DNA of 64,000 nucleotides from Cupriavidus oxalaticus (GTDB taxonomy: Bacteria; Pseudomonadota; Gammaproteobacteria; Burkholderiales; Burkholderiaceae), in contig NZ_CP069811.1 in assembly GCF_016894385.1 (NCBI RefSeq), forward strand, positions 1,836,501-1,900,500, given 5' to 3'. This document shows positions 55,132 to 63,683 of the stretch, in pieces; within the stretch, counting starts at the first letter, position 1; each line of letters begins with the position of its first letter. The notes below the pieces were generated by a model. That model was not told where the DNA came from. It did not search any database and saw only the letters and a program-made list of their open reading frames with translations. The translations under genes were made by a program, and so were the position numbers.

Positions 55132-56841
55132 TCACCCAAGTTCGTGCGGGAAGTACCTGATCACGCAGTCGACGGGATTGGGCGCGGCCTGCCCCAGTCC
55201 GCAGATCGATGCATCGCGCATCACCGCGGACAGGTCGTCCAGCGCTGCGAGGTCCCACTTCGGCTGATGGATCAGGTCGAGCGCCTTGGCCGTGCCGGTG
55301 CGGCACGGCGTGCATTGCCCGCACGACTCATGCTTGAAGAAGTGCATCAGGTTGCGCGCCGCCTGCGTGACGCTGTCGTGGTCGGACAGGATCACCACCG
55401 CGGCCGAGCCGATAAAGCAGCCGTACGGCTGCAGCGTGTCGAAATCGAGCGGGATATGGCCCATCGACGCGGGCAGGATGCCGCCCGACGCGCCGCCCGG
55501 CAGGTAGGCGTAGAACGCATGGCCATCGAGCATGCCGCCGCAGTATTCGTCGATCAGCTCGCGCACGGTGATGCCCGCTGGCGCCAGGTGAACGCCCGGC
55601 TTCTTCACGCGCCCCGATACCGAGAACGAGCGCAAACCCTTGCGCCCGTTGCGCCCCTGCGAGGCGAACCACTCCGCCCCCTTCTCGATGATGTCGCGCA
55701 CCCAGTACAGGGTCTCGAAGTTGTGCTCGAGCGTGGGCCGGCCGAACAGGCCGACCTGCGCCACATACGGCGGGCGCAGCCGCGGCATGCCGCGCTTGCC
55801 TTCGATCGACTCGATCATGGCCGACTCTTCGCCGCAGATATACGCGCCGGCACCGCGGCGCAGCTCGATCGCGGGCAGGCCCGGAATGGGCGGGTCGTCG
55901 CGCAGCTGCCGCAGTGCCTCGGCCAGCAGCGCGCGGCAGCCGGCATATTCGTCGCGCAGGTAGATGTAGATCGCCGACACGTTGACCACCGTCGCCGCGA
56001 TCAGCATGCCTTCCAGGAAGCGGTGCGGATCGCGCTCGAGGTAGACACGGTCCTTGAAGGTGCCTGGCTCGCCTTCGTCGATATTCACGGCCATCAGGCG
56101 CGGTGCCGGTTCCTTCTGCACGATGCGCCATTTGCGGCCGGCGGGAAAGCCCGCGCCGCCCAGGCCGCGCAGGCCGGAATCTTCCATCGTGCAGAGCACG
56201 GCGGCGGGATCGAGGGTGCCGTCGGCAAGCGACTGCAGCAGCCCATAGCCGCCGGCTGCACGGTACGCGCCGTAGCCGATATGGGGCTCGGGCTCATGAC
56301 GCACGGCCCTGGCCTGCACCGCGGCGGCAACCGTATCGGCGGTCGCACCGTCCACGGGGTTCTGCCCCACCAGCGCCGCCGGCGCTTTCTCGCAACGGCC
56401 GATGCAGGGCGCGGCAACCACGCGCACGTCGGTGCCGAGCAACGCGGGCAGCTTGTCGATCAGGGCCCGGGCACCTGCCAGCTCGCAGGCGATGCCTTCG
56501 CACACGCGCACTGTCAGCGCGGGCGGCGCGGCGATCTGTCCATCCGCGTCCTCGCGGACCACGTCGAAATGGTGGTAGAAGCTGGCGACCTCGTACACCT
56601 CGGTCATCGACAGCCTCAGCTCGCTCGCGAGCGCCACCAGGTGCGGCATGGCAAGCTGGCCGTAGCGGTCGTTGATGCGGTGCAGGTGCTCGATCAGCAG
56701 GTCGCGGCGGCGCGGCATGTCGCCCAGCGCCACGCGCACTTCGGCCAGCGCGGCCGCGTCGACCTGGCGGCCCTTGGGCTGGCGGCGCTTGCGCTGCCGG
56801 CCGAGCCCTGTCGCCTCGAGGGGGATGACAACCTGGTTCAT
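55132..56841 (-). CDS. fdwB: Formate dehydrogenase beta subunit, NuoE-NuoF fusion
   Basis: This is a 569-residue natural fusion. Residues about 30-175 are NuoE/FdsG-like, with a thioredoxin-fold [2Fe-2S] site at CEGIACE...CIGRCEKAP. Residues 200-560 are NuoF/FdsB-like, with GGAGFPAGRKW (NADH/FMN), ESAMIESIEGKRGMPR, and the [4Fe-4S] motif ESCGQCTPCRTG. It accepts electrons from FdwA and passes them to FMN and NAD+. It lies 9 bp before fdwA in one operon. In the Fds enzyme the same two parts are separate proteins (FdsG and FdsB). Confidence 0.92.
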   Translation of the reverse strand: MNQVVIPLEATGLGRQRKRRQPKGRQVDAAALAEVRVALGDMPRRRDLLIEHLHRINDRYGQLAMPHLVALASELRLSMTEVYEVASFYHHFDVVREDADGQIAAPPALTVRVCEGIACELAGARALIDKLPALLGTDVRVVAAPCIGRCEKAPAALVGQNPVDGATADTVAAAVQARAVRHEPEPHIGYGAYRAAGGYGLLQSLADGTLDPAAVLCTMEDSGLRGLGGAGFPAGRKWRIVQKEPAPRLMAVNIDEGEPGTFKDRVYLERDPHRFLEGMLIAATVVNVSAIYIYLRDEYAGCRALLAEALRQLRDDPPIPGLPAIELRRGAGAYICGEESAMIESIEGKRGMPRLRPPYVAQVGLFGRPTLEHNFETLYWVRDIIEKGAEWFASQGRNGRKGLRSFSVSGRVKKPGVHLAPAGITVRELIDEYCGGMLDGHAFYAYLPGGASGGILPASMGHIPLDFDTLQPYGCFIGSAAVVILSDHDSVTQAARNLMHFFKHESCGQCTPCRTGTAKALDLIHQPKWDLAALDDLSAVMRDASICGLGQAAPNPVDCVIRYFPHELG

Positions 56842-56944
56842 GGCGCTGCCTGGATCTTTTGTGGATGTCGGATGGCCGATCAGGAAGGTGCGGTGCGGGC
56901 CACCTTCCTGTCGTGCTTCATTTTTCTCGTATTGTGCTACCGGA

Positions 56945-56977
56945 GCGGGCGGCCGTGCAGGGATCGCGGCCGCCCGC
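56945..56977 (-). terminator. 11-bp GC hairpin between the antiporter and fdwB
   Basis: The perfect arms GCGGGCGGCCG and CGGCCGCCCGC enclose an 11-base loop, with a second smaller GGCGCC/GGCGCC stem at 56991-57006. No T-run follows leftward, so partial read-through from the antiporter gene into fdwBA is likely. Confidence 0.5.
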
Positions 56978-57021
56978 CCCGGATACTGCCGGCGCCCACG
57001 GGCGCCGCAAGGCTCTCTTCA

Positions 57022-58341
57022 TCAGGTCAGGTCTTCCTGCACGGCACGATAGCCCATCGGCGCCGCGGTATTGGCGTGGACATACTTGCGGGCATGGGCT
57101 TCACGCATCGGCTTGAGCACGAACAGCGCCAGCACCGCCGACAGCGCCGCCATGCCGGAGGCGAGCATGAACACCGCGTGCCAGTCGCCGGTGGCGGCGG
57201 TGATCACGCTGGAGAACGGCACCAGCAACGCAGCCGTGCCCTTGGCGGTGTACAGCAAGCCGGCGTTGGTGGCGGCGAACTTGGGACCGAAGGTATCGCC
57301 GCAGGTGGCCGGGAACAGGCTGTAGATCTCACCCCAGGCAAAGAACACGATGCCGGTCAGCACCACGAACGCCACCGGGTTGTGGCCGTACTTGGACAGC
57401 AGCAGGATGCCGACCGCCTCCACCGCGAAGGCGAAGAACATGGTGCGCTCGCGGCCGATATGGTCGGAGATCCAGCCGAAGAACGGGCGGGTCAGGCCGT
57501 TGAGCACGCGGTCGATGGTCAGCGCGAAGGTCAGCGCGGGCAGCGTCAGGCCGAGGATCGACACCGGCGAGTCATGCAGGCCGAAGTCCTTGGCGATCGG
57601 GCCCAACTGCGCGGTGGCCATCAGCCCGCCGGCGGCCATCATCACGAACATGGCGTACATGATCCAGAAGATCGGCGACTTCAGCACCTGGCGCGGCGTG
57701 GCGTTGTAGGTCGCGGCGGCCTTGAGCGTGGTCTTGACCTCGCTCAGGATCCTGGCCGACGGCGGATACAGGGCCAGGCCGAGGATGAAGACGATCAGGC
57801 CCTGCCCCAGCCCGAACCACAGGAAGGTGGCTTCATAGCCCGAGGTCTTGATCATGTTGGCGATCGGCACCACGGTCATCGCGGAACCAGCGCCAAAGCC
57901 TGCTGCGGTAATGCCCGCCGCCAGCCCGCGCCGGTTGGGGAACCACTTGAGCGCATTGCCCACGCAGGTGCCGTAGACCGCGCCGGCACCCACGCCGCCG
58001 ATTGCGGCCGCGAAGTACAGCATCGGCAGCGAGGACGCCACCGAGTTCAGCGCCCACGCGATGGCGCACAGCAACCCGCCGCCCACCACTACCGGGCGCG
58101 GGCCGTACTTGTCGACGAGGTAGCCCTCGATCGGTACCAGCCAGGTTTCCGTCACGACGAAGATGGTGAATGCCACCTGGATCGCGGTGCGGCCCCAGTG
58201 GTATTTGTCGTCGATCGGGTTGACGAACAGCGTCCAGCCGTACTGCATGTTGGCGATCATCGCCATGCAGATCACGCCAAAGACCAATTGCACCCACGGC
58301 GACGCAAAGCGCGACGTGGACTCCCTTTGCTGCAGTTCCAT
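57022..58341 (-). CDS. Oxalate/formate antiporter-type MFS transporter
   Basis: This is a 439-residue MFS protein with twelve predicted helices of the OxlT group: PWVQLVFGVICMAMIANMQYGWTLF, WGRTAIQVAFTIFVVTETW, the MFS loop VDKYGPRPVVVGG, and the second-half loop GWISDHIGRERTMF. The Arg/Lys residues that bind oxalate in OxlT could not be placed with confidence. Its position before fdwBA suggests it imports oxalate in exchange for formate, or handles formate itself, feeding the dehydrogenase. No oxalyl-CoA decarboxylase or formyl-CoA transferase is in the window. An operator-like palindrome lies 110 bp upstream. Confidence 0.85.
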   Translation of the reverse strand: MELQQRESTSRFASPWVQLVFGVICMAMIANMQYGWTLFVNPIDDKYHWGRTAIQVAFTIFVVTETWLVPIEGYLVDKYGPRPVVVGGGLLCAIAWALNSVASSLPMLYFAAAIGGVGAGAVYGTCVGNALKWFPNRRGLAAGITAAGFGAGSAMTVVPIANMIKTSGYEATFLWFGLGQGLIVFILGLALYPPSARILSEVKTTLKAAATYNATPRQVLKSPIFWIMYAMFVMMAAGGLMATAQLGPIAKDFGLHDSPVSILGLTLPALTFALTIDRVLNGLTRPFFGWISDHIGRERTMFFAFAVEAVGILLLSKYGHNPVAFVVLTGIVFFAWGEIYSLFPATCGDTFGPKFAATNAGLLYTAKGTAALLVPFSSVITAATGDWHAVFMLASGMAALSAVLALFVLKPMREAHARKYVHANTAAPMGYRAVQEDLT

Positions 58342-58998
58342 GATGTCTCCTTATAGCGGCAAGCCGCCAAGGTGGAAGATTGGGCGCCTGAAGACGCCTC
58401 TGCGTGACTCTCGGTCTCGAACAGCTTAGCCGCTCTAGTGCTATACGGTATGTGATATATCACACAAGTCAAGCGCATTCGTTGCGGCTCTGCAGCAAAC
58501 CTGTCCGCAATCCACGCCGGCATGGCCGATGCTGCGGCGCCACTATTGCCCGCGACGCGTCAACGGCCGTGCCGCTGGTACCGGGAATCCTTGGAAATCA
58601 AGCAGTTGCCTTGAGTCGGCGCATCAATCCCGCGCCGGTGGCAACCATCAGCATGCCGGGGATTGGGGCACAGGGAAATCGGGAAAGCGCTCAGTTGGGG
58701 AAAGTCCCTAGTTTGATACATTTGAAACAACGTGACTTCCGCTTGGCTCGACAGGCTGGAATGCCGGGTGCTGGGTTCTGACAAGGGACAGAGGGGAAGA
58801 CAGCGGGAAGCAAGCGCCAGCGGGGAAGGCGTGGCGGAACGCCAGAGCGGTTCAGCAGCAGGATCGCGCGCAGGACAGCGCACGGCAGGAGGGAGAGATG
58901 GCGGCCGTGGGATCGTCAAGCCTCGCTTGCGACGAAAGGCTTGGGCGACAAGGGATGCCGGCCGCTACATCCTTGTCAGCATGCGCTCGCAGCGCGGA
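58342..58998. other. 657-bp intergenic region
   Basis: No convincing gene was seen; overlapping frames here lack ribosome sites and family resemblance. The antiporter promoter and the palindrome at 58451-58464 lie at its left end. The remainder is less GC-rich than the genes around it and shows no clear repeats. Confidence 0.5.
58451..58464. promoter_or_regulatory. Perfect palindrome TGTGATATATCACA
   Basis: This 14-bp perfect palindrome sits about 110 bp before the antiporter start. The TGTGA-N4-TCACA layout resembles GntR/FadR-type operators more than a CRP site (N6). It is probably the control site for the antiporter and perhaps fdwBA. The regulator is not identified. Confidence 0.6.
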
Positions 58999-59217
58999 TC
59001 AGGCGTAGGCCAGTTCGCCGGCAGCGGGCACGGCACGCGCTTGGCGTGCGCGGCCCATGCCGTCGCTTGCCTGGTCCGATCCCAGTCCGGCAAAGCGGCC
59101 ATGTTCCTGCGCGGTCACCAGCACGTCCATCGGCAGGCGCGTAGCGAGCAGGATGGTCATGGCAACACCGCCGGCAAGCGCGGCCAGGCCAAGGACGAAG
59201 AGCAGTGCGACTTCCAT
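58999..59217 (-). CDS. Small predicted membrane protein
   Basis: This is a 72-residue protein not matching any family I know. Residues 3-26 are one strongly hydrophobic helix (VALLFVLGLAALAGGVAM), followed by a polar tail. An SD-like GGAG lies seven bases upstream of the ATG, but it is buried in an 8-bp hairpin (59221-59252). The insertion sequence begins 124 bp upstream and may separate it from its original promoter. It could be a real small membrane protein or a chance frame. Confidence 0.4.
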   Translation of the reverse strand: MEVALLFVLGLAALAGGVAMTILLATRLPMDVLVTAQEHGRFAGLGSDQASDGMGRARQARAVPAAGELAYA

Positions 59218-59220
59218 TTG

Positions 59221-59252
59221 AAAACTCCAGTTGCGTTGTAGTCAGGAGTTTT
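59221..59252 (-). promoter_or_regulatory. Hairpin covering the ribosome site of the small membrane protein
   Basis: On the minus strand AAAACTCC and GGAGTTTT can pair across 16 bases, and the second arm contains the GGAG ribosome site three bases before CAA-ATG spacing ends. Translation would require opening of this weak, AU-rich stem. Confidence 0.45.
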
Positions 59253-59344
59253 CATTATATGCTGCGCCGCACTATGTGTAAATATCCTGTATGTAATATA
59301 TCAATAGAGGTTTTGCTCCAATACAACAGCGGCGGTTGCTTTAA

Positions 59345-60675
59345 CAGGCTGCTGAAGTACTCGCCGCGCAAGCGGCGAAGCTTCCCCTGCAAGGCTGATT
59401 GGTTTGTGATTTTTCACAATCCGGAAGCCGAACGTCACTGCATCGACTTTATCAGCGATTTGGTACCTGATTCCGGCCTCATTACCGCGATTACGGCAAC
59501 TGCGGACGGATTTGTCCCAGCGAGCGCATGCGCACGAGGTTGTAGGCGGCCATGCTCAGCACAAACATCTGGTCAACCTTCTTCAGGCCGCGCACCATCA
59601 CATGGCGCATGCGCCCCACGGTCTTGGCCCAGCCAAAGCCTTGTTCGATCAACTTGCGCTTCTGCTGCGAGATCGCATAACCGGTGCTGTTGGCGATCTC
59701 GTCCGGAACGGCCGAGCGCCGCCCCGAGGTGTTCTGTGCCACGTGGGGCGTCACCTTCATCTCCAGGCATGCCTGAATGAATTCTTCGGCGTCGTAGCCC
59801 TTATCCGCGCCCACGGTGACTTCCACATCCAGGTCCTCAGCCACCTGCCTGGCATCATTTAGCATGACTTTGGCGGCCTCGCGCTCGGCATGTCCGTCCG
59901 CATTGGTGACCATCGCGCTCACCACCAGGCCGTGGCGGTTGTCGCTCAGGGTATGACCCATGTAGCGCAGTGCACTGGCGGTCTTGCCCTTGCGGTAGAG
60001 CCTGGCATCGGGATCGGTCTTGGACTCGTGCGTGTCGTTGCCGCGCTTGCGACCCTTGAAGTTGGCGCCGTCGTTGTCGTCTTCGTCGCCGCCATCCTTG
60101 CGCACGAAGCTCTTGTGGCCCGCCCACGCTTGAATCAGCGTGCCGTCGACGCTGAAGTGCTCGCCCGACAGCCAGTCCTTCTTCTGCGCGATGGCCAGCA
60201 CTTCGTTGAAGAACTCGATCACCGCATCATGCTTGATCAGCCGTTCGCGGTTCTTGGTAAAGACCGTGGGCACCCAAACTGTATCGTCCATCGACAGCCC
60301 GATGAACCAGCGAAACAGCAGGTTGTATTGCGTCTGCTCCATGAGCTGGCGTTCGGAGCGAATGCTGTAGAGCACCTGCAGCAGCATGGCCCGCAGCAAC
60401 TTCTCCGGCGCGATGCTGGGCCGGCCGCCCTTAATGTCGGCCTCGTACATCTGCGCGAACAACCGGTTCATCTTCACCAGCGCCAGGTTGGCCATAGTGC
60501 GGATCGAGCGCAGCGGGTGGGACTTTGGCACGAAATCATCCAGCCTCCGCATGGTGAACAGGCTTTCGGAGAAGGTGTCTGCGCCGCGCATAAATGTGAG
60601 GTTGGATGGGATCCTCAAATCAACGCTTCACCCGGCTGTCGCGCTGACTTCCGCTGGAGGTATTTCAGCAGCCTG
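59345..60675. mobile_element. Complete insertion sequence, IS5/IS1182-like, with TTAA flanks
   Basis: The ends are inverted repeats: CAGGCTGCTGAAGTAC at the left and its near-exact inverse at the right (one mismatch at the G/A after GCTGAA). TTAA occurs on both sides (59341-59344 and 60676-60679), fitting a 4-bp target duplication; if TTAA is part of the element the limits are 59341-60679. One intact transposase gene fills the 1.33-kb element. It sits between the small membrane protein and the 3' end of a LysR gene and does not obviously cut a gene. Confidence 0.88.
59491..60591 (-). CDS. IS5/IS1182-family DDE transposase
   Basis: This is a 366-residue protein from ATG 60591 (MRGADTFSESLF, the usual start of this group). 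The N-terminal DUF772-type region is KGGRPSIAPEKLLRAMLLQVL. Catalytic residues are likely the Asp in HFSVDGTLIQAW, the Asp in VGADKGYDAEEF and the Glu in KLIEQGFGWAKT, so the DDE triad is intact. The frame is unbroken, so the element may still be active. Its sequence is slightly lower in GC than the neighbouring operons. Confidence 0.92.
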   Translation of the reverse strand: MRGADTFSESLFTMRRLDDFVPKSHPLRSIRTMANLALVKMNRLFAQMYEADIKGGRPSIAPEKLLRAMLLQVLYSIRSERQLMEQTQYNLLFRWFIGLSMDDTVWVPTVFTKNRERLIKHDAVIEFFNEVLAIAQKKDWLSGEHFSVDGTLIQAWAGHKSFVRKDGGDEDDNDGANFKGRKRGNDTHESKTDPDARLYRKGKTASALRYMGHTLSDNRHGLVVSAMVTNADGHAEREAAKVMLNDARQVAEDLDVEVTVGADKGYDAEEFIQACLEMKVTPHVAQNTSGRRSAVPDEIANSTGYAISQQKRKLIEQGFGWAKTVGRMRHVMVRGLKKVDQMFVLSMAAYNLVRMRSLGQIRPQLP

Positions 60676-60692
60676 TTAACTGTCGCGTGCCA

Positions 60693-61616
60693 TCAGACGG
60701 TGGCGGGATCCCGGCGCGAAGCGGTCGGGGCTTCATACTCCAGCCCGTGCAACGCTTCCCAGATGGCGGCGGCATTTGGCTTCAGCGACCGGCTCTTGCG
60801 CCGCACCAGCATGACGGTCGACGTCACCTGCGGCCGCAATGGCCGCATCACGGCGGCCGGGTTCAGGCCGCCCGCCTGCGCGCGCGACGGCACGACGCCA
60901 ATGCCAAGCCCCAGCGCAACCATGCCGAACACCGCGGCAAAGTGCCCGAGCAGCTGCAGCGAACTGGTGCGCACGTGGTAGCTGCTGAGCGCCTTCTCCA
61001 CCGCCGGCTGCATGCCGCACTGCTGGTCCAGCGTCAGCACGCTGGCATCGCTGAGCTCGCCCCACCCTACCGTGTCGCGCGCGGCCAGCGGATGCTGCGC
61101 GGGCAGCACGGCGTGATACGGGTCGATGCACAGCGGCTCGCAGTACAGGTCATCGGCGGCGTGCGGATCGGTGGTGATGCCGAAGTCGACCTCGCCGCTG
61201 CGCACGCTCTGCAGCACCGATTCCTGCGAGCGGTCCTTCAGGTGGATCGCGATCGCGGGCCAGGCCTGCCGGCAGCCTGCCAGCCACGCCGGCAGAGACA
61301 TCGAGCTGAGCACCGGGTCCGACGCGATCTGCACCAGGCCCTGGCACGGACGGCTCGCGCTCTGGCTGTCGCGCAGCGTCTGCTCGACCTCCTCGATCAG
61401 GTGGCAGATGCGCTGCGACAGGTGCAGGCCGGCTTCGGTCAGTTCCACCTGGCGCGTGGTGCGGTCGAACAGGCGCTGGTCGATTTCTTCTTCGAGCTCG
61501 CGCACGCTGCGGCTCACCGCGGACTGCGTCAGGCCGAGCTCGGCGGCCGCGCGCGTAAAGCTCTTGTGCCGTGCCACCGCGGCAAAGGCCTTCAGTTGGG
61601 GCAGCGAGATGTTCAT
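60693..61616 (-). CDS. LysR-family regulator
   Basis: This is a 307-residue regulator starting at ATG 61616; upstream in-frame codons are a GC-driven extension. The HTH is LKAFAAVARHKSFTRAAAELGLTQSAVSRSV, and the effector domain begins near residue 90 (GLVQIASDPVLSSM). The gene ends 14 bp from the insertion sequence, so its 3' flank has been replaced. It is divergent to the CbbR-like gene. The target is unknown. Confidence 0.9.
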   Translation of the reverse strand: MNISLPQLKAFAAVARHKSFTRAAAELGLTQSAVSRSVRELEEEIDQRLFDRTTRQVELTEAGLHLSQRICHLIEEVEQTLRDSQSASRPCQGLVQIASDPVLSSMSLPAWLAGCRQAWPAIAIHLKDRSQESVLQSVRSGEVDFGITTDPHAADDLYCEPLCIDPYHAVLPAQHPLAARDTVGWGELSDASVLTLDQQCGMQPAVEKALSSYHVRTSSLQLLGHFAAVFGMVALGLGIGVVPSRAQAGGLNPAAVMRPLRPQVTSTVMLVRRKSRSLKPNAAAIWEALHGLEYEAPTASRRDPATV

Positions 61617-61906
61617 GGCCGCCCTCCCTGACACGCGACGGTGTGGCTCAGGCGCAACCCGTGGTCGGGCGCGGCGGGATGTCGCGGTGCGGGCACCGAT
61701 GCATGCGGTCCGGTCATGGCAGTCTCCTTGATGGGGGCGTGGCTGTGTGCAGCCATCGTTGTGATGGGGTATCGATTTTGAGATCGGTGCCTGACATGGC
61801 GGCAAGCAAAACCGGGATTGATGCTACTTGAATCTAAGATCAGGACTGCATAAAGTTTTTTATCGTTTGTATTGATGACCGTTTATATATTGCACGGAAC
61901 GATTGA

Positions 61907-62848
61907 ATGAGGAACGCCACGCTGCGGCAACTGAAGGTCTTTGAAACCGTCGCCCGCCACATGAGCTTTTCGCGCGCCGCCGAGGAGCTGCACCTGACGC
62001 AGCCGGCCGTGTCGACCCAGGTCCGGCAGCTGGAACACCATGTCGGCCTGCCGCTGTTCGAGCAGCTCGGCAAGAAAATCTACCTGACGCCGGCCGGGCA
62101 CGAGATGCTGCACTACAGCCGCAGCATCATCCAGCAGTTCCGCGAGGCCGAAGACGCCATGTCGCAGCTCAAGGGCATCTCCGGCGGGCGCCTCAACGTG
62201 GCGGTGATCAGCGCCGGCGATTATTTCTTTCCGCGGCTGCTGGCGGAATTCATGGAGCGCCATGAGGGCGTGACGCTGAATCTTGCCGTGCACAACCGCG
62301 AGGAATTGCTGCACCAGCTGGCCGGCAACCTGACCGACCTCGCGGTGATGGTGCGTCCGCCGGAAGGCATGGACACCATCAATGAAGCCTTCGCGCCCCA
62401 CCCTTACGTCATCGTCGCGGCGCCCAGCCATCCGCTGGTCGGCAAGCGCAACGTCCCGCTGGCGGCATTGGCCGACGAGGCCTTCGTTTCGCGTGAAAAG
62501 GGGTCTGATACCTGGAATTCGATGCAGGAAGGCTTTGCCGGACGGCTGTCCAACCTGCGCATCGCCATGGAGATCAAGAGCACGGAGACCATCAAGCAGG
62601 CGGTGATCGCCAACATGGGCATCGCCTTCCTGTCGGCGCACACGGTCGGGCTCGAACTGCAGGCGGGGAAGCTGGCGGTGCTCGATATCGAGGGCTTTCC
62701 GGTGATGCTCAACTGGTACGTCGTGCATCGCAAGAACAAGCGGCTGCCCCCGGTGGCGCTGGCGTTCAAGCAGTTCCTGATGGAGGAAGGCGCCGGACTG
62801 ATCCAGCGGATTACGGGTGTGGAAGGCCTGATTCGCGTGGAAGCCTAG
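61907..62848 (+). CDS. CbbR-like LysR-family regulator
   Basis: This is a 313-residue regulator. The HTH is LRQLKVFETVARHMSFSRAAEELHLTQPAVSTQV. Segments such as NREELLHQLAGNLTDLAVMVRPP and STETIKQAVIANMGIAFLSAHTVGLEL closely follow the CbbR pattern. True CbbR genes sit next to Calvin-cycle genes, which are absent here, so this is probably a paralogue. It may respond to a metabolite linked to formate or one-carbon flux, given the fdw genes about 4 kb away, but that is speculative. The small gene at 62972 lies downstream in the same direction. Confidence 0.88.
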   Translation: MRNATLRQLKVFETVARHMSFSRAAEELHLTQPAVSTQVRQLEHHVGLPLFEQLGKKIYLTPAGHEMLHYSRSIIQQFREAEDAMSQLKGISGGRLNVAVISAGDYFFPRLLAEFMERHEGVTLNLAVHNREELLHQLAGNLTDLAVMVRPPEGMDTINEAFAPHPYVIVAAPSHPLVGKRNVPLAALADEAFVSREKGSDTWNSMQEGFAGRLSNLRIAMEIKSTETIKQAVIANMGIAFLSAHTVGLELQAGKLAVLDIEGFPVMLNWYVVHRKNKRLPPVALAFKQFLMEEGAGLIQRITGVEGLIRVEA

Positions 62849-62971
62849 CTCCTCGCCCAATCCATAAATGATTACTTATGATTAGTCGATGAAACTTTAA
62901 TTATCGTAAATCGTTCGCCCTCCCTATGCTTGTCTCAACCCCACCGCTACAGCGCATCGAGGAGACAAGCC

Positions 62972-63277
62972 ATGAACCAGGTCCAGACTGACAGCCGCCC
63001 CGCAGCCATCACGGTCGGCACCGACAACCAGCCCATCCCGCGCGAGACGCAGCTCGCGGCCTATAACGCAGCCTTCATCGAACTGGACCTGAGTTTCCGC
63101 TGGGACGCCGAAATGTACGAATGGCTGTGCGGCATCGAATGCGAAAAGGCCCGCGTCGCCCGCTATATCGAAGAGCACCACGCCCACCTGCTCGCCGCCT
63201 ATGATGCGGCCTTCCTCAGTGGGCTGATCTTCGAGAAAAAGAACGAGTACCTGCGCGCGGTCGGCCATCTCAACTGA
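62972..63277 (+). CDS. Small protein of unknown function
   Basis: This is a 101-residue cytoplasmic protein with start behind GAGGAGA. I do not recognise a family. It is mostly helical: YNAAFIELDLSFRWDAEMYEWL, followed by EKARVARYIEEHHAHLL and AAYDAAFLSGLIFEKKNEY, two similar helix pairs with His and Cys residues. It follows the CbbR-like gene by 123 bp and has its own AT-rich upstream region (two ATGATTA copies near 62866-62882) and a good terminator, so it is probably a separately expressed, real gene. Confidence 0.65.
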   Translation: MNQVQTDSRPAAITVGTDNQPIPRETQLAAYNAAFIELDLSFRWDAEMYEWLCGIECEKARVARYIEEHHAHLLAAYDAAFLSGLIFEKKNEYLRAVGHLN

Positions 63278-63294
63278 GCGGTCCGATCGGTTAC

Positions 63295-63327
63295 AGGCGA
63301 GGCGCATTGGCGGCCTCGCCTTTTTTA
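63295..63327 (+). terminator. Rho-independent terminator
   Basis: The perfect arms AGGCGAGGC and GCCTCGCCT with a 9-base loop are followed by six T residues; it ends the small gene at 62972-63277. Confidence 0.88.
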
Positions 63328-63410
63328 TTCCGACGCGTACTGCCGGCCCGACGCTGGCATGGACGTTCCCCGCGGGGCTCACGTAGCAACGTCATCCGCG
63401 GTCCTCCGGA

Positions 63411-63683
63411 TCAACCGCCTGATCCGGGGACGACCGGGTTGACCACCGCATCGACGCCGGCGACCACCCGCAGCCAATCCGCAACGGCCGTGATGCGAGC
63501 GGAATCCACCTGGATGACGGCACGAAATTCGCTTGACATCGCAGTGACGCCGCCGTGCGGCGCTTCCGCTGCACCCAGCTCAGGCATGTGCCGCCTGCCC
63601 GCCACCACATGGAATCTGCTCGCCATCAACGCCGCACGGACATGCCGGCCGATAAAGCCGCCGGTACCGGGCACCAACACCCG
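63411..63683 (-). pseudogene. Remnant of an NAD(P)-binding SDR/epimerase-type gene
   Basis: On the minus strand a frame of about 90 residues begins with VLVPGTGGFIGRHV, an altered Rossmann motif (usually GASGFIG), and continues through ADWLRVVAGVDAVVNPVV, the segment that normally reads 'VDVVVNAVGI', before stopping. Only the N-terminal third of a typical protein of about 300-430 residues is left, and key positions have decayed. Homologues are usually followed by a membrane-protein domain. The + strand membrane gene overlaps it head-on. Confidence 0.6.

Noticed and set aside
58404..58781. Short frames in the 58342-58998 gap
   Set aside because: They overlap one another on both strands and lack a family match or a convincing ribosome site.
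59205..59780. 191-residue + strand frame across the left end of the insertion sequence
   Set aside because: It joins unrelated flanking and element DNA and is antisense to the transposase.
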